Source: Streptomyces poriferorum
GTDB taxonomy: Bacteria; Actinomycetota; Actinomycetes; Streptomycetales; Streptomycetaceae
Direction: 5' to 3'
Length of the DNA: 32,746 nucleotides
Assembly (NCBI RefSeq): GCF_019399235.1
Contig: NZ_JAELVH010000036.1
Coordinates: 1 to 32,746 of the forward strand
Numbering within the stretch: the stretch's first letter is position 1; every line of letters starts with the position of its first letter. The notes beneath the pieces were generated by a model, which was not told where the DNA came from, searched no databases, and worked only from the letters and a program-made list of their open reading frames with translations. A program made the translations under genes and the position numbers. Below, piece after piece: positions 1-9,200 of this stretch.

Positions 1-16
1 TCCGAGAAACAGTGCC

Positions 17-1142
17 TAGTGACCCGAGTCAGAGATTCGTCGTTAGTCGGGCATGAGTCGTCCGGGTCCGAAGATTCCTCCGTTGTCTGTGACCGATGCC
101 CAGCGGGCGGTGCTGGAGGGCTGGTTACGTCGTCGCGCGACGGCCCAGGCCCTGGCTCAGCGGTCGCGGATCGTGCTGGAGTGCGCCGAGGGCCACTCGA
201 TCATGGAGGTCTCCCGCCGGCTGCGAATCACTCCTGACACGGTCCGCACCTGGCGGCGCCGCTTCATCGAGCGGGGCCTGGACGGTTTGTGCGACGACCC
301 GCGACCCGGCGTCCCGCGGAAGATCACCGACGCTGACGTCGAGCGGGTCATCGTCAAGACACTTGAGGAGACCCCGAAGAACGCCACCCACTGGTCGACC
401 AGGTCGATGGCTTCGGCCACCGGGATGTCGCAGTCGACGGTCTCGCGGATCTGGCGGGCGTTCGCCCTGGCGCCGCACCGGTCGCAGACGTTCAAGCTCT
501 CGACCGACCCGCTGTTCATCGACAAGGTCCGCGACGTCGTCGGCCTTTACCTCGATCCGCCGGAGAAGGCCCTGGTGCTCTGCGTGGACGAAAAGTCGCA
601 GATCCAGGCCCTGGACCGGTCCCAGCCGGTCCTGCCGATGATGCCCGGTGTTCCCGAGCGCCGCAGCCACGACTACATCCGCGCCGGCACCACCACCCTC
701 TTCGCCGCCCTCGAGGTCGCCACCGGCAAGGTCATCGACTCCCTCCACCGCCGCCACCGGGCGGCGGAGTTCAAGAAATTCCTCACGAAGCTGGACAAGG
801 AGGTCCCGGCCGATCTCCAGGTTCATCTGATCCTGGACAACTACGCGACCCACAAGACACCCGAGATCAAGAAGTGGCTGCTGGCCCACCCACGCTTCCA
901 GCTGCATTTCACTCCGACCAGCGCGTCCTGGTTGAACCTGGTCGAACGATGGTTCGCCGAGCTGACCCAGAAGAAGCTCAAGCGCGGCGTCCACCGCTCC
1001 GTCCAGGCCCTCGAACACGACATCAGGACCTGGATCGCCGACTGGAACAACCAACCAGACCCTTCGTCTGGACCAAGACAGCCGACGAAATCCTCGACAA
1101 AGTCGCCGCCTACTGCCGACGAATCTCTGACTCAGGTCACTA
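17..1142 (+). mobile_element. IS630-family insertion sequence with intact ends
   Basis: The element proper runs from 19 to 1140. Its terminal inverted repeats are 19-42 and 1117-1140, 24 bp with a single mismatch (C25 on the left against the complement of position 1134 on the right). It is flanked by TA at 17-18 and TA at 1141-1142, the TA target duplication typical of the IS630/Tc1-mariner superfamily. It holds one transposase gene, which is frameshifted. The ends are well matched, so the insertion looks fairly recent and could be mobilised in trans by a related transposase. Confidence 0.9.
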
Positions 1143-1143
1143 G
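53..1143 (+). pseudogene. IS630-family transposase, frameshifted near its C-terminus
   Basis: This is a DDE transposase that cuts and joins the element ends. The N-terminal half holds a helix-turn-helix region (about residues 15-115, ITPDTVRTWRRRF then a second HTH with MSQSTVSRIWRAF). The catalytic core shows the first Asp in LCVDEKSQIQALDR, the second in LILDNYATHK and the Glu in SASWLNLVERWFAE. The reading frame from 53 stays correct through WNNQP at about 1056. The expected C-terminal tail (RPFVWTKTADEILDKV) then lies in the -1 frame and ends at the TAG of 1141-1143. Without the shift the frame runs out to 1276 through unrelated DNA. All three catalytic residues precede the shift, so a protein with an altered tail could still be made. 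I see no classic slippery heptamer at the site, so an indel is more likely than programmed frameshifting. Confidence 0.85.
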
Positions 1144-1199
1144 TAGGGCTTCGCTACATCTCTGGGCAAGGACCCTTTCTGGTGGTTTCCTTCTGATAT

Positions 1200-1475
1200 G
1201 TAGACGAACTCGCCGCGCGTCTGGACCGGTTGGGGAAGTTCGGCCGGGAGTTGTTCGCGCCGTTGGTGCGTACTGACCAGCGGGTGAAGGGCAGCCTGTG
1301 CCGGCGGGGCCTGCTGCTGGACAGGCGGCGGAAGTCGATGCAGCCGATGGCCGGACGCCTCGGAGTGGACCATCAGCAGTTGCAGCAGTTCATGACGTCG
1401 TCGACGTGGCCGGTGGACGCTGTTCGCGCGAGGCTGGCCCGTCGGGCGGTTGCGGTGGTGATGACCTGCTCCTGA
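1200..1475 (+). pseudogene. IS701-family transposase, N-terminal remnant
   Basis: The frame read from 1200 gives DELAARLDRLGKFGRELF and then RRKSMQPMAGRLGVDHQQL and QQFMTSSTWPVDAVRARL. This is the characteristic N-terminus of IS701-family transposases (DDE endonuclease superfamily). It loses similarity after about 1455 and stops at 1475, so the catalytic domain is missing. An in-frame TGA at 1194-1196 lies just upstream, so the native start is also uncertain. ATG at 1230 is the first ATG in frame. The stub lies between the IS630 right end and the terminator of the large minus-strand gene. It is presumably non-functional. Confidence 0.75.
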
Positions 1476-1531
1476 TAGGCCGCACTTCTCCCCTGGACCG
1501 GGTTCCAGCATGAGGTTGGCCCGCAAAATGG

Positions 1532-1562
1532 CCGTGGCCCCGGAATTGCGCCGGGGCCACGG
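1532..1562 (-). terminator. Hairpin terminator after the FG-GAP protein gene
   Basis: A perfect 12-bp stem (1532-1543 pairing with 1551-1562) encloses a 7-nt loop, AATTGCG. It lies 20 bp beyond the stop codon of the minus-strand gene at 1583. The stem is very GC-rich. On the minus strand no strong U tract follows, which is common for actinomycete terminators. Confidence 0.75.
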
Positions 1563-1582
1563 TGATGGTGTTGTCTGCGGGG

Positions 1583-4500
1583 TCAGTGACCGAATACGCG
1601 CATGCTGTCGTAGGCCCAGCCGCTGGTCTTCTCCGCGCCGTGGAGCGGCTCGTTGAAGGTGCCGTTATCCTTTGCGACCCAGGTGATCATCTTGACGGGG
1701 CCGTCGTCGTAGCCGTAGTTGGCGGCGAGGTCGTCGCGTCCATCGCCATTGAAGTCGCCACCGAACAGTCGCATGTTGTCTCGGGTGTAGCGACCGGCTG
1801 CGGCAGTCCAGGCGATCTTGCGGGTGTCGAGGGAGCCGTCGGCGTCTCCTGGGGTGAAGGTGATGACGGAGTCGGAGCCGTCGGCGTAGTCGTACCAGGA
1901 GGCGATGTCGTCCTTGCCGTCGCCGTTGAAGTCGCCGGATTGGACGCTGGTGCGGTCGTAGCTGCCCCAACTAGTGCTGGACCAGCCCTCCACGGCGGTG
2001 TTGTTGAAGCCGCCAGTAGGCAAGGCGAGGAGGGTGAGCATCTTGACCTCACCCTCGGGGTAGAAGTACATCGCCGCGAGGTCGTCCCGGCCGTCACCGT
2101 TGTAGTCGCCGGTGGTCAGTTTCAGGTTGTCGAAAGTCCAGCCGGTGGTGCGGGTGAAGGAGGAGAAGGGATTGTTGAAGGTGCCGTTCGGCTTGGACAG
2201 GAAAGTGAAGATCTTGTCGCTGCCGTCGGCGTAGTCGTACCAGACAGCGACGTCGTCGCGGCCGTCGCCGTTGTAGTCACCTGCGCGTGAGGTCATGCGG
2301 TGGAAGGTCCAGGAGCCAGGTGGGACGCTCCAGGATGCGGTGGCGTTCCCGAAGGTGCCGTCTGTCCGGGCGAGCCAGGTGTAGAGCTTCACGGCACCAT
2401 CGCTGTAGCCGTAGAAGACTCCGATGTCGGAGCGGCCGTCGCCGTTGAAGTCACCGGTGATTCGCTGAGTGTTGGCCATGGTCCAGGTTCCGGCGACGGC
2501 ACTGTAGGCGACGCTGGGTTGTTGCAGGGCTCCGTCGCTGCCGCCGCTCCACGTGTGGACCTTGTCGGTGCCGTCGGCGTAGTCGTACCAGGTGGCGACG
2601 TCGCTGCGGCCGTCGCCGTTGTAGTCCTGGCGGGTGTGGGTGCCGCTGGACCACAGGGATTCACCCTTGGCGTTGTGGACGGTGAGGTTGCCGCGGTCGT
2701 AGAGGGTGGCGTAGCTGTTGGTGCCGCTGGTGGCGGACTGCCAGGCGATGGTGTCATCGGAGTTGTAGAGGACGAGGTTGCCATTCGTCTGCATGATGGC
2801 TTTGGTGCCGGTGGTTGTGGGGGTAGCCCAGAGTTCCTTGCCGGTCGCCTTGGCTTTGATGATCAATTTGCCGTTGGTGAGTTCCAGGGTGACTGAGGCG
2901 GAGGCGTAGGACTGGCCAGGGGTGATGGTGGTTCCCGACGGGATGCGTGCTCCGCCGTTGGCGCCGTCGATCAGAGTGGCGGAGCCGAAGGTGCCGTCGC
3001 TTTGGCCGGGGATGAGATACATGCTGTTGTCAGCTTTGCGAACCCACAGGTCGGCGACGTTGTCACCATTGAAGTCGCCGACGGTTCCGATGCCGGGATA
3101 GCTGTTGGCGCTGAGTCCGGTGCGGATCTTGGTGCGGGTGTTCGTGCCCCACGTGGCAAGGTTGAGCTTGCCGGCGCTGGTCTTGGTGCCGTAGGAACGC
3201 CAGACGTCACCGGTGGCGTTGTCTCGCAACCACAGGTCGGGGATGGCGTCGGCGTTGAGATCGCCGGGAGCTAGCACGGTGTACTTGTCCCAGTCGGTGC
3301 CGCCGACCAGGACGGGAGGGCCGAACTTGTCAAGCTTCTTGCTGTAGTGGCCAAAGTAGAGCCACAACTTGTTCCCTTGCTTGACCAGCAAGTCGGGGTT
3401 GGTGTCGCCGTTGAGGTCCCCGGGTTCCATGATCTGGCTTGCGTCGTGCCAGTGGTTGTAGCCGACGGGGCATCCGTCGGGGTTTTCGTCGTCGGTGCCG
3501 GGCTCGATGACGTAGGGGCAGTCGATGTCGAGTTCTTGCCTTCCTTCCTGATAGTTGGTAGTGGCGATGCCTTGGCCGTTGTTGGGGTAGGTCCACAGGT
3601 GCCGCTTGCCGGCGGCGTCGTCCTCGAGGGTGACTAGGTCGGTGTATCCGTCTTGCCCCCAGTCAACCCGGTAGGTGGTCTGGATGTTGTCAAAGGACTG
3701 GCCGCCGTTGGTGGCAGAGGCGAAGGTGCCGTCCCCTTGGCCGGCGTAGGTCAGCAACGTGCCGTTGGAGTCGGTGGTCCAGATGTCCTTTTGTTCATCT
3801 CCGTTGAGGTCGCCAGGGAAATCACGCTCGCTCGAGCGGGAGGCGTAGAACAGATAGGTCGCAGTGTCGGAGCGGTTGCCCGCGGCGTCGATGCTGTAGG
3901 CGTAGAGGAAATGCGGCCCATAGCCCGGTGGCCTCACCTTGACCGAGGCGCTGGTGCCAGCTGTCGCCAGGCTGACTTCGTTCTGGTCAGGGTCGAAATC
4001 GGTCCACCAGGTGTAGGCGACGGCGTCGGCGACCGCGTTGGGGGCCAGGGTGAAAGTGCCCCAGGTTCGTGCGGCGCCGGTGGAGGCGGGTACGCCGGAA
4101 GTGCCGTCGGGGAACTGGATGGAGCTGATGGTCGGCGGATTGCTGGGCCGGGTACGGTCGAGAGTGAACTTGCACGTTGCCGACCAGTCGGAGTTGGTGC
4201 CGTCGTGGTCCTTGGCGCGTACTTTCCACGTGTAGGAGCCGGTGGGTGTACTGGCTGCCGGCAGCACCAAGGTGACGGCTCTGCGCTTGAGCGTGGACAG
4301 TGACTGGCTGATCACCGGGGTGGCGGTGCCGGACTTGAATACCTGGAACTCAGCGGTGAGGTTGCCGGCGTCCGGGTCGTCGAGAGTGGCGTGGAGGCTG
4401 ACCGTGGTGTTGCCGATCAGCCCGCCGGAAGCGCATGAGGACTTGGGGTTGGTACCCAAAGCGTAGGGGGGTTTGGGCGGATTGTTGTACTTGGTCTCCA

Positions 4501-5959
4501 GCTCCATAGTCTTGGAGTCGAACTTTTTCCAGCCGTAGGTGTCACTCTCGTCGGAGGCGTACATCCCGAGGGTGATGGTGTCCCAGCTCTTGCCGGCGGC
4601 GTAGTTCAGCTTGGGGGTGACGTCGAACTCCAGGTTCCCGGCCGGGCAGTCGTCGCTACCCCGCCAGCCCTTGGCGTCGTCAACGGTGGCGAGCTTTGAG
4701 TACTTGGCGGGCTGGTTGTTCCACGTGGTGGCCTTGCTGATCTTGGAGGTGTGCCAGAGCTCTACCGGGCGATCCTGACATGACCAGGACCAGGTGTTCT
4801 TGATCCGGAAGGTGGAGGACTTGACCTGGGCACCCTTGATCTCACCGATGTCGAACTGGAAGAACGAGCGAGACAGGCCGAGGGTCTCGTTCTCGTAGCC
4901 GACCCGGGCCACTTCATTGGCGTCCCAGTATGAGTTGCCGGGGTACTTGCGGTACACACGGGTCCAGTGATCACGTTCGCCCCACGACCAGGACGGGTCG
5001 ATGTACACCGGATAGGTGGTGCTCGTGCCCTTCAACAGACTTGGGTCGGGGGTGATCTCCAGGGTGCCTCCGTTGACTGTGGTGGCCATCTCGGCATCCT
5101 GTGCACCTGGCGGGGCCTCGAAGACGGCAGCGGGATCGGCGTCCTCTGCTATTGCCAGGGCACGCATCTGTGTGCCGATTTCGGAGGTGGCGGAGTCCCA
5201 CATCAGCGGCGACGGGCTGGTGAACACGTTCTGCCCGGCCGGGTCCGTAGCCTCCACCGTTTTGGTGGCGGAATCCACTGCCACACTCAGCCCGACGGTG
5301 TTCAATTGGTACTTCAGTGTCGCGAGTGCTGGATTGGCGGCCGCCTGGGCGCTCTTGACTACGATGAGTTGGGAGAAGCCCTCGATCTCCGCCTTGAGTT
5401 GGAGGTCAACCCCCGGCAGGATCTCGGCGTAGGTGGCCACATTGGCGTCCAGTGTCGGCTGGGGAAGCGCGTTGGGCCAGGTCAGCGACAGGGTGCGACC
5501 ATCCTTCACCCCCGACAGCAGCGGACCCGACCCTCCACCGGAGAACATCACGTCCACCGCTGCGGCCCTGGGCGTTACTGTGCCGTCAGCGGCGAAAACC
5601 AACGTCGGGTCCGCCGTCACCCAAGTCCCGTTGCGCATGACCCGGACAGGGGCGCCGTAGCGTTTGGTGGAGAATGACCCGTCTGGATTCGCCCACATAT
5701 CCGACACTTCAGTGCGCTGTGCGACGACTTCCACCGGCAGCCCGGACGTCTGCGCCTGCTGCAGCGCCGCGTCCTCCTCTGACAGCGACCCATCCGCGAC
5801 CGAACCACTGGTTACCGCAATAGAGCCCTGCGCCGTATCTGCGACTGCGGGCACCACGGCACCGGCGCTCACCAGACTTGCGGCGAGTAGCACGGCTATC
5901 GACCGCGCCAGGTGCCTATGCACCTCCCAGCCCCTCCCCGGACTTCGGGACATATCCAC
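1583..5959 (-). CDS. Giant secreted DNRLRE / FG-GAP (VCBS) repeat protein with lectin-like domain
   Basis: 1458 aa, ATG at 5959 with a GAGGAG ribosome site 7-12 nt upstream. The N-terminus carries an export signal (basic start, IAVLLAASLVSAGAV core, probable cleavage near AVAD). Residues of roughly 325-490 match a DNRLRE-type carbohydrate or cell-wall binding domain (SYWDANEVARVGYENE, ATTWNNQPAKYSK). Two fibronectin-III-like stretches follow at about 495-705. Ten calcium-loop motifs of the FG-GAP/VCBS type (DxNxDxxxD, such as DLNGDTNPD and DYNGDGRDD) follow: four at about 710-1000, then a bulb-type lectin-like segment at about 1003-1106 (NGNLVLYNSDDTIAWQS), then six near-identical ones to the C-terminus. 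It is divergent from the RHS toxin gene, a pairing that suggests a secreted adhesin, scaffold or delivery partner. That role is inferred from position. No enzymatic motif is visible. Confidence 0.85.
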   Translation of the reverse strand: MDMSRSPGRGWEVHRHLARSIAVLLAASLVSAGAVVPAVADTAQGSIAVTSGSVADGSLSEEDAALQQAQTSGLPVEVVAQRTEVSDMWANPDGSFSTKRYGAPVRVMRNGTWVTADPTLVFAADGTVTPRAAAVDVMFSGGGSGPLLSGVKDGRTLSLTWPNALPQPTLDANVATYAEILPGVDLQLKAEIEGFSQLIVVKSAQAAANPALATLKYQLNTVGLSVAVDSATKTVEATDPAGQNVFTSPSPLMWDSATSEIGTQMRALAIAEDADPAAVFEAPPGAQDAEMATTVNGGTLEITPDPSLLKGTSTTYPVYIDPSWSWGERDHWTRVYRKYPGNSYWDANEVARVGYENETLGLSRSFFQFDIGEIKGAQVKSSTFRIKNTWSWSCQDRPVELWHTSKISKATTWNNQPAKYSKLATVDDAKGWRGSDDCPAGNLEFDVTPKLNYAAGKSWDTITLGMYASDESDTYGWKKFDSKTMELETKYNNPPKPPYALGTNPKSSCASGGLIGNTTVSLHATLDDPDAGNLTAEFQVFKSGTATPVISQSLSTLKRRAVTLVLPAASTPTGSYTWKVRAKDHDGTNSDWSATCKFTLDRTRPSNPPTISSIQFPDGTSGVPASTGAARTWGTFTLAPNAVADAVAYTWWTDFDPDQNEVSLATAGTSASVKVRPPGYGPHFLYAYSIDAAGNRSDTATYLFYASRSSERDFPGDLNGDEQKDIWTTDSNGTLLTYAGQGDGTFASATNGGQSFDNIQTTYRVDWGQDGYTDLVTLEDDAAGKRHLWTYPNNGQGIATTNYQEGRQELDIDCPYVIEPGTDDENPDGCPVGYNHWHDASQIMEPGDLNGDTNPDLLVKQGNKLWLYFGHYSKKLDKFGPPVLVGGTDWDKYTVLAPGDLNADAIPDLWLRDNATGDVWRSYGTKTSAGKLNLATWGTNTRTKIRTGLSANSYPGIGTVGDFNGDNVADLWVRKADNSMYLIPGQSDGTFGSATLIDGANGGARIPSGTTITPGQSYASASVTLELTNGKLIIKAKATGKELWATPTTTGTKAIMQTNGNLVLYNSDDTIAWQSATSGTNSYATLYDRGNLTVHNAKGESLWSSGTHTRQDYNGDGRSDVATWYDYADGTDKVHTWSGGSDGALQQPSVAYSAVAGTWTMANTQRITGDFNGDGRSDIGVFYGYSDGAVKLYTWLARTDGTFGNATASWSVPPGSWTFHRMTSRAGDYNGDGRDDVAVWYDYADGSDKIFTFLSKPNGTFNNPFSSFTRTTGWTFDNLKLTTGDYNGDGRDDLAAMYFYPEGEVKMLTLLALPTGGFNNTAVEGWSSTSWGSYDRTSVQSGDFNGDGKDDIASWYDYADGSDSVITFTPGDADGSLDTRKIAWTAAAGRYTRDNMRLFGGDFNGDGRDDLAANYGYDDGPVKMITWVAKDNGTFNEPLHGAEKTSGWAYDSMRVFGH

Positions 5960-6285
5960 TCCTCGTGTTCATTCGTAGCCGACCGTGACAGCCGGGACCA
6001 TATATCGCGAGTCGAGCACTTGCCCAACGTCGATCCGCTCATCCAGCCCAGCTGACGAGCTATTGAGTGGTGTGTCCCTCATGTCCGGTGCGGTAGGTGC
6101 AACGGTGAGTCCAATAAGTGACTTCATGGCGTAAATGCCTATAACTTGACCGGTATAGAGAGTTTGGGCTCATCCGGGTGTGCCAGCGGTCTCCTTGCTC
6201 GTCGAATAGGGGCTCTGCTTGCGGGAACGCGCTTTTGGCTTTGCTAGGCTGCGGCGATTTTGCTGAGAATTGAGAGGGGTGGGGT
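5960..6285. other. Divergent intergenic region between the two giant genes
   Basis: This 326-bp stretch has no credible gene and must hold the start signals for both neighbours. The minus-strand promoter candidate is at 5999-6027. For the plus-strand RHS gene the best -10 candidate is TAGGCT at 6245-6250, with a poorly placed TTGCGG at 6219-6224 (20-bp spacing), so that promoter is uncertain. The purine tract GAGAGGGG at 6272-6279 is the ribosome site of the RHS gene. The middle part is visibly richer in A and T than the flanking genes. Confidence 0.6.
5999..6027 (-). promoter_or_regulatory. Candidate promoter of the FG-GAP protein gene
   Basis: On the minus strand TTGGGC (6022-6027) is separated by exactly 17 bp from TATATG (5999-6004). 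This gives a short leader of about 30 nt before the ATG at 5959. The hexamers fit a housekeeping sigma promoter only moderately, so this is a prediction from spacing and position. Confidence 0.4.
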
Positions 6286-9200
6286 GTGAGTCGATCCATC
6301 ATGCGCGGAATTGTCTGGTCTGTCGCGACGGCGGTACTCATGAGCGCGTTCCCGGCGCAGGCGCTAGCGGCGCCCAAGCCGGTGGGAGGCGGGCGTGAGT
6401 TGCCGCAGTTGCACCAGCCGAAGGCGGTGCAGGTCTCCACGGTGAAGACCGGGCGGGGGAAGCGCGTCGATGACGCCGCGGCACATGCTTGGCGCGAGCC
6501 GACGGTGACGTGGCCGAAGGCGGGCACCGCGGAAGTCGCCCTCGTTGATGGGTCGGCAGGCGGCGTGCAGGCGGGGGAACTGCCGGTTCGGGTCGCGCCC
6601 GCGGGGGGTGCGGCCCGCGCTACGGGTAACGGCTCGGGCGCTCGCTTCCGCGTGACCGTGGAAGACCGGGCGGCGGCGGACGCGGCGGGCGCCGAAGGGG
6701 CGTTGGTCTCTCTGAAGCGAGCTGACGGCGCCAAGATCAAGCAGCCGCTGGATGTCACGGTGGATTACTCCGCCTACCGCAAGGCGTTCGGCGGTGACTT
6801 CGCCGCCCGGCTGCGCTTGGTGCAACTGCCCACGTGCGCACTGAATGAACCCGCGGCAAAGGGCTGCGGCAGAGGGCGGCCGCTGGTCACACGCAACGAC
6901 ACGAAGACCGGATCGCTCACCGCGACGGTCACCCCCACAGCGGCTACCGCAGTCAACGCCCTGGGCGTGCCCCAGGCGGAAGCAGTTGTTCTGGCGGTAA
7001 CTGCGGGCGCGGAAGGCGCCTCGGGCAGCTTCAAGGCCACCTCGCAGCAGCCATCGGGGAACTGGAGTGCCGGCGGATCGGCTGGCGCCTTCTCCTGGGG
7101 TTACCCGATCGGTGTGCCCGATGTTCCAGGGGAGTTGATTCCTGATGTCACGCTGGGCTACTCGTCGCAGGCGGTGGATGGCCGGACGGCGGCATCGAAC
7201 AACCAGCCCAGCTGGATAGGGGACGGCTGGGACTGGCAGCCCGGACACATTGAGCGGCGGTACAAGCCGTGCAACGACGACAAGGACAAGTCCGGGGCGA
7301 CCAACGCCACCAAGGTCGGCGACATGTGCTGGTTCAACGACAACGCAGTTCTGTCGTTGAACGGCAAGACCACCGAACTGGTGTACGACGCGGCCAAGGG
7401 CTGGCACCCGGCCGCCGATTCGGGAGAGAAGGTCGAGAAGCTGACCGGTGCGGTCAACGGTGACGAAGGCACCAGCGGTGTGGATGGCACCGGCGAGCAC
7501 TGGAAGATCACCACGACGGATGGGACGCAGTACTTCTTCGGGCGTAACCGCCTGCCGAACTGGTCGAATCACGGCACCGAAGCGGACGACCCGGAGACGA
7601 ATTCGACACTGACGATGCCGGTGTTCGGTAATCACCCCGGCGAGCCGTGCTACAACGCCTCCTTCGCTTCCGGCTGGTGCCAGCAGGCGTACCGCTGGGA
7701 GCTGGACTATGTGGTCGACCCGCGTGGCAACGCGATGGCTTATTACTGGAACAAGGACACCAACTACTACGGGCGCAACGTCAACGAAACCACCGGCGCT
7801 TCCACCAACACCCCCTACATCCGCAGCGCCTCTCTGAGCCGCATCGACTACGGGCTGCGCGACAGCAGCGTCTACACCGCCAAGGCGATGGGCCAAGTGC
7901 ACTTCGGTGTCAGCGAGCGCTGCCTGGCCGACTGCAACACCTTCGACACAAACCACGCCGCGAACTGGCCCGACACCCCCCAGGACCAGATGTGCGCTAA
8001 GGATGTGGAGTGCAAGGACAAGTACTCGCCTTCCTTCTGGAGCCGTAAGAGACTGACGTCCATTACGACGAAGGTATTGACCGGTGGGGCGTACAAGGAT
8101 GTGGACTCCTGGAATCTGAGTCAGGGTTTCCCGGAGTCGGGAGATGGAATCTCCACACCGATGTGGCTGCAGTCCATCACTCGCACCGGCATGGCCGGGG
8201 GGACCCTGGGGCTGCCGGCGGTCACGTTCTCCGGTGAGCAGATGGCAAACCGGGTGGATAAGACGGGGGACGGGCTGGCGCCGTTCGTTCGACTGCGGCT
8301 TAACCAGATCATCAACGAGACGGGCGGTGGCATCGGCGTCAACTACAGCCTGCCCGAATGCACCGCCGCCACGTTGCCTCCGACAGATGCGACCAACACC
8401 ACCCGCTGCTATCCGGTGAAATGGGCCTTCGAGGGAGAGACTGCCAAAACTGACTGGTTCAACTCCTACGTCGTCTCTGAAGTCATCGAGAGCGACAACC
8501 TCGCTGACACTCCGGATACTTCTACGAAGTACACCTACCTCGGCGGGGCCGAGTGGGCGAAGTCTGAGGACGAGTTCACCAAGGCCGCCGACCGTACCTA
8601 TTCCATGGGACGTGGTTACGGGCGGGTGCAGACCCGCAAGGGTGCTGGCTTGGATCCCACCACGCTGACCGAAGCCCGCTACTTCCGCGGCATGGACGGC
8701 GCGGCGGTGGCCGACTCGGCCGGAGTGTCGGTGACCGACCGAGCGCAGTTCATCGGGATGCTGCGCGAGCAGGCGTCCTACAACGGCGCCACCACCGCGT
8801 TGGTATCGGCGACCTCTTACACACCGTGGCGCTCGAGTGCTATCGCCACCCGGGTACGCAAGACCACCTGGGACACCACACTGCCTGACGCCGTCAGCTA
8901 CCAAATTGGTGTCCAGAAGGAGCAGACCCGCACGGCCGTCACGGGAGGGGAGCGCAAGACCTCTCTGACTCGGACGTTCGACTCCTACGGGCTGGTCGAC
9001 ACGGTCTCCAAGACCGGCGACGAGGCCAAGACCGGCGACGAGTCCTGCACCACCACCACCTACGTACGCAACACCACCACCAATCTGGTGAGCCTTCCCT
9101 CGCGCATCGAGGAAGTGGCCGTTACCTGCGGAGCTACGGTCTCTCGACCGGGCGACGTGAACTCCGATGTGCGCACGTACTACGACGGCGCGACCAGCCT

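Noticed and set aside
125..1054. 309-aa minus-strand open frame across the IS630 transposase
   Set aside because: Shadow of the transposase; low-complexity composition and no family motifs.
1040..1070. Programmed -1 frameshift in the IS630 transposase
   Set aside because: No slippery heptamer or clear downstream stem was seen; an indel is simpler. Left as an open point in the findings.
6364..8904. 846-aa minus-strand open frame opposite the RHS gene
   Set aside because: Antisense frame of a high-GC gene; the RHS protein on the plus strand has clear domains.
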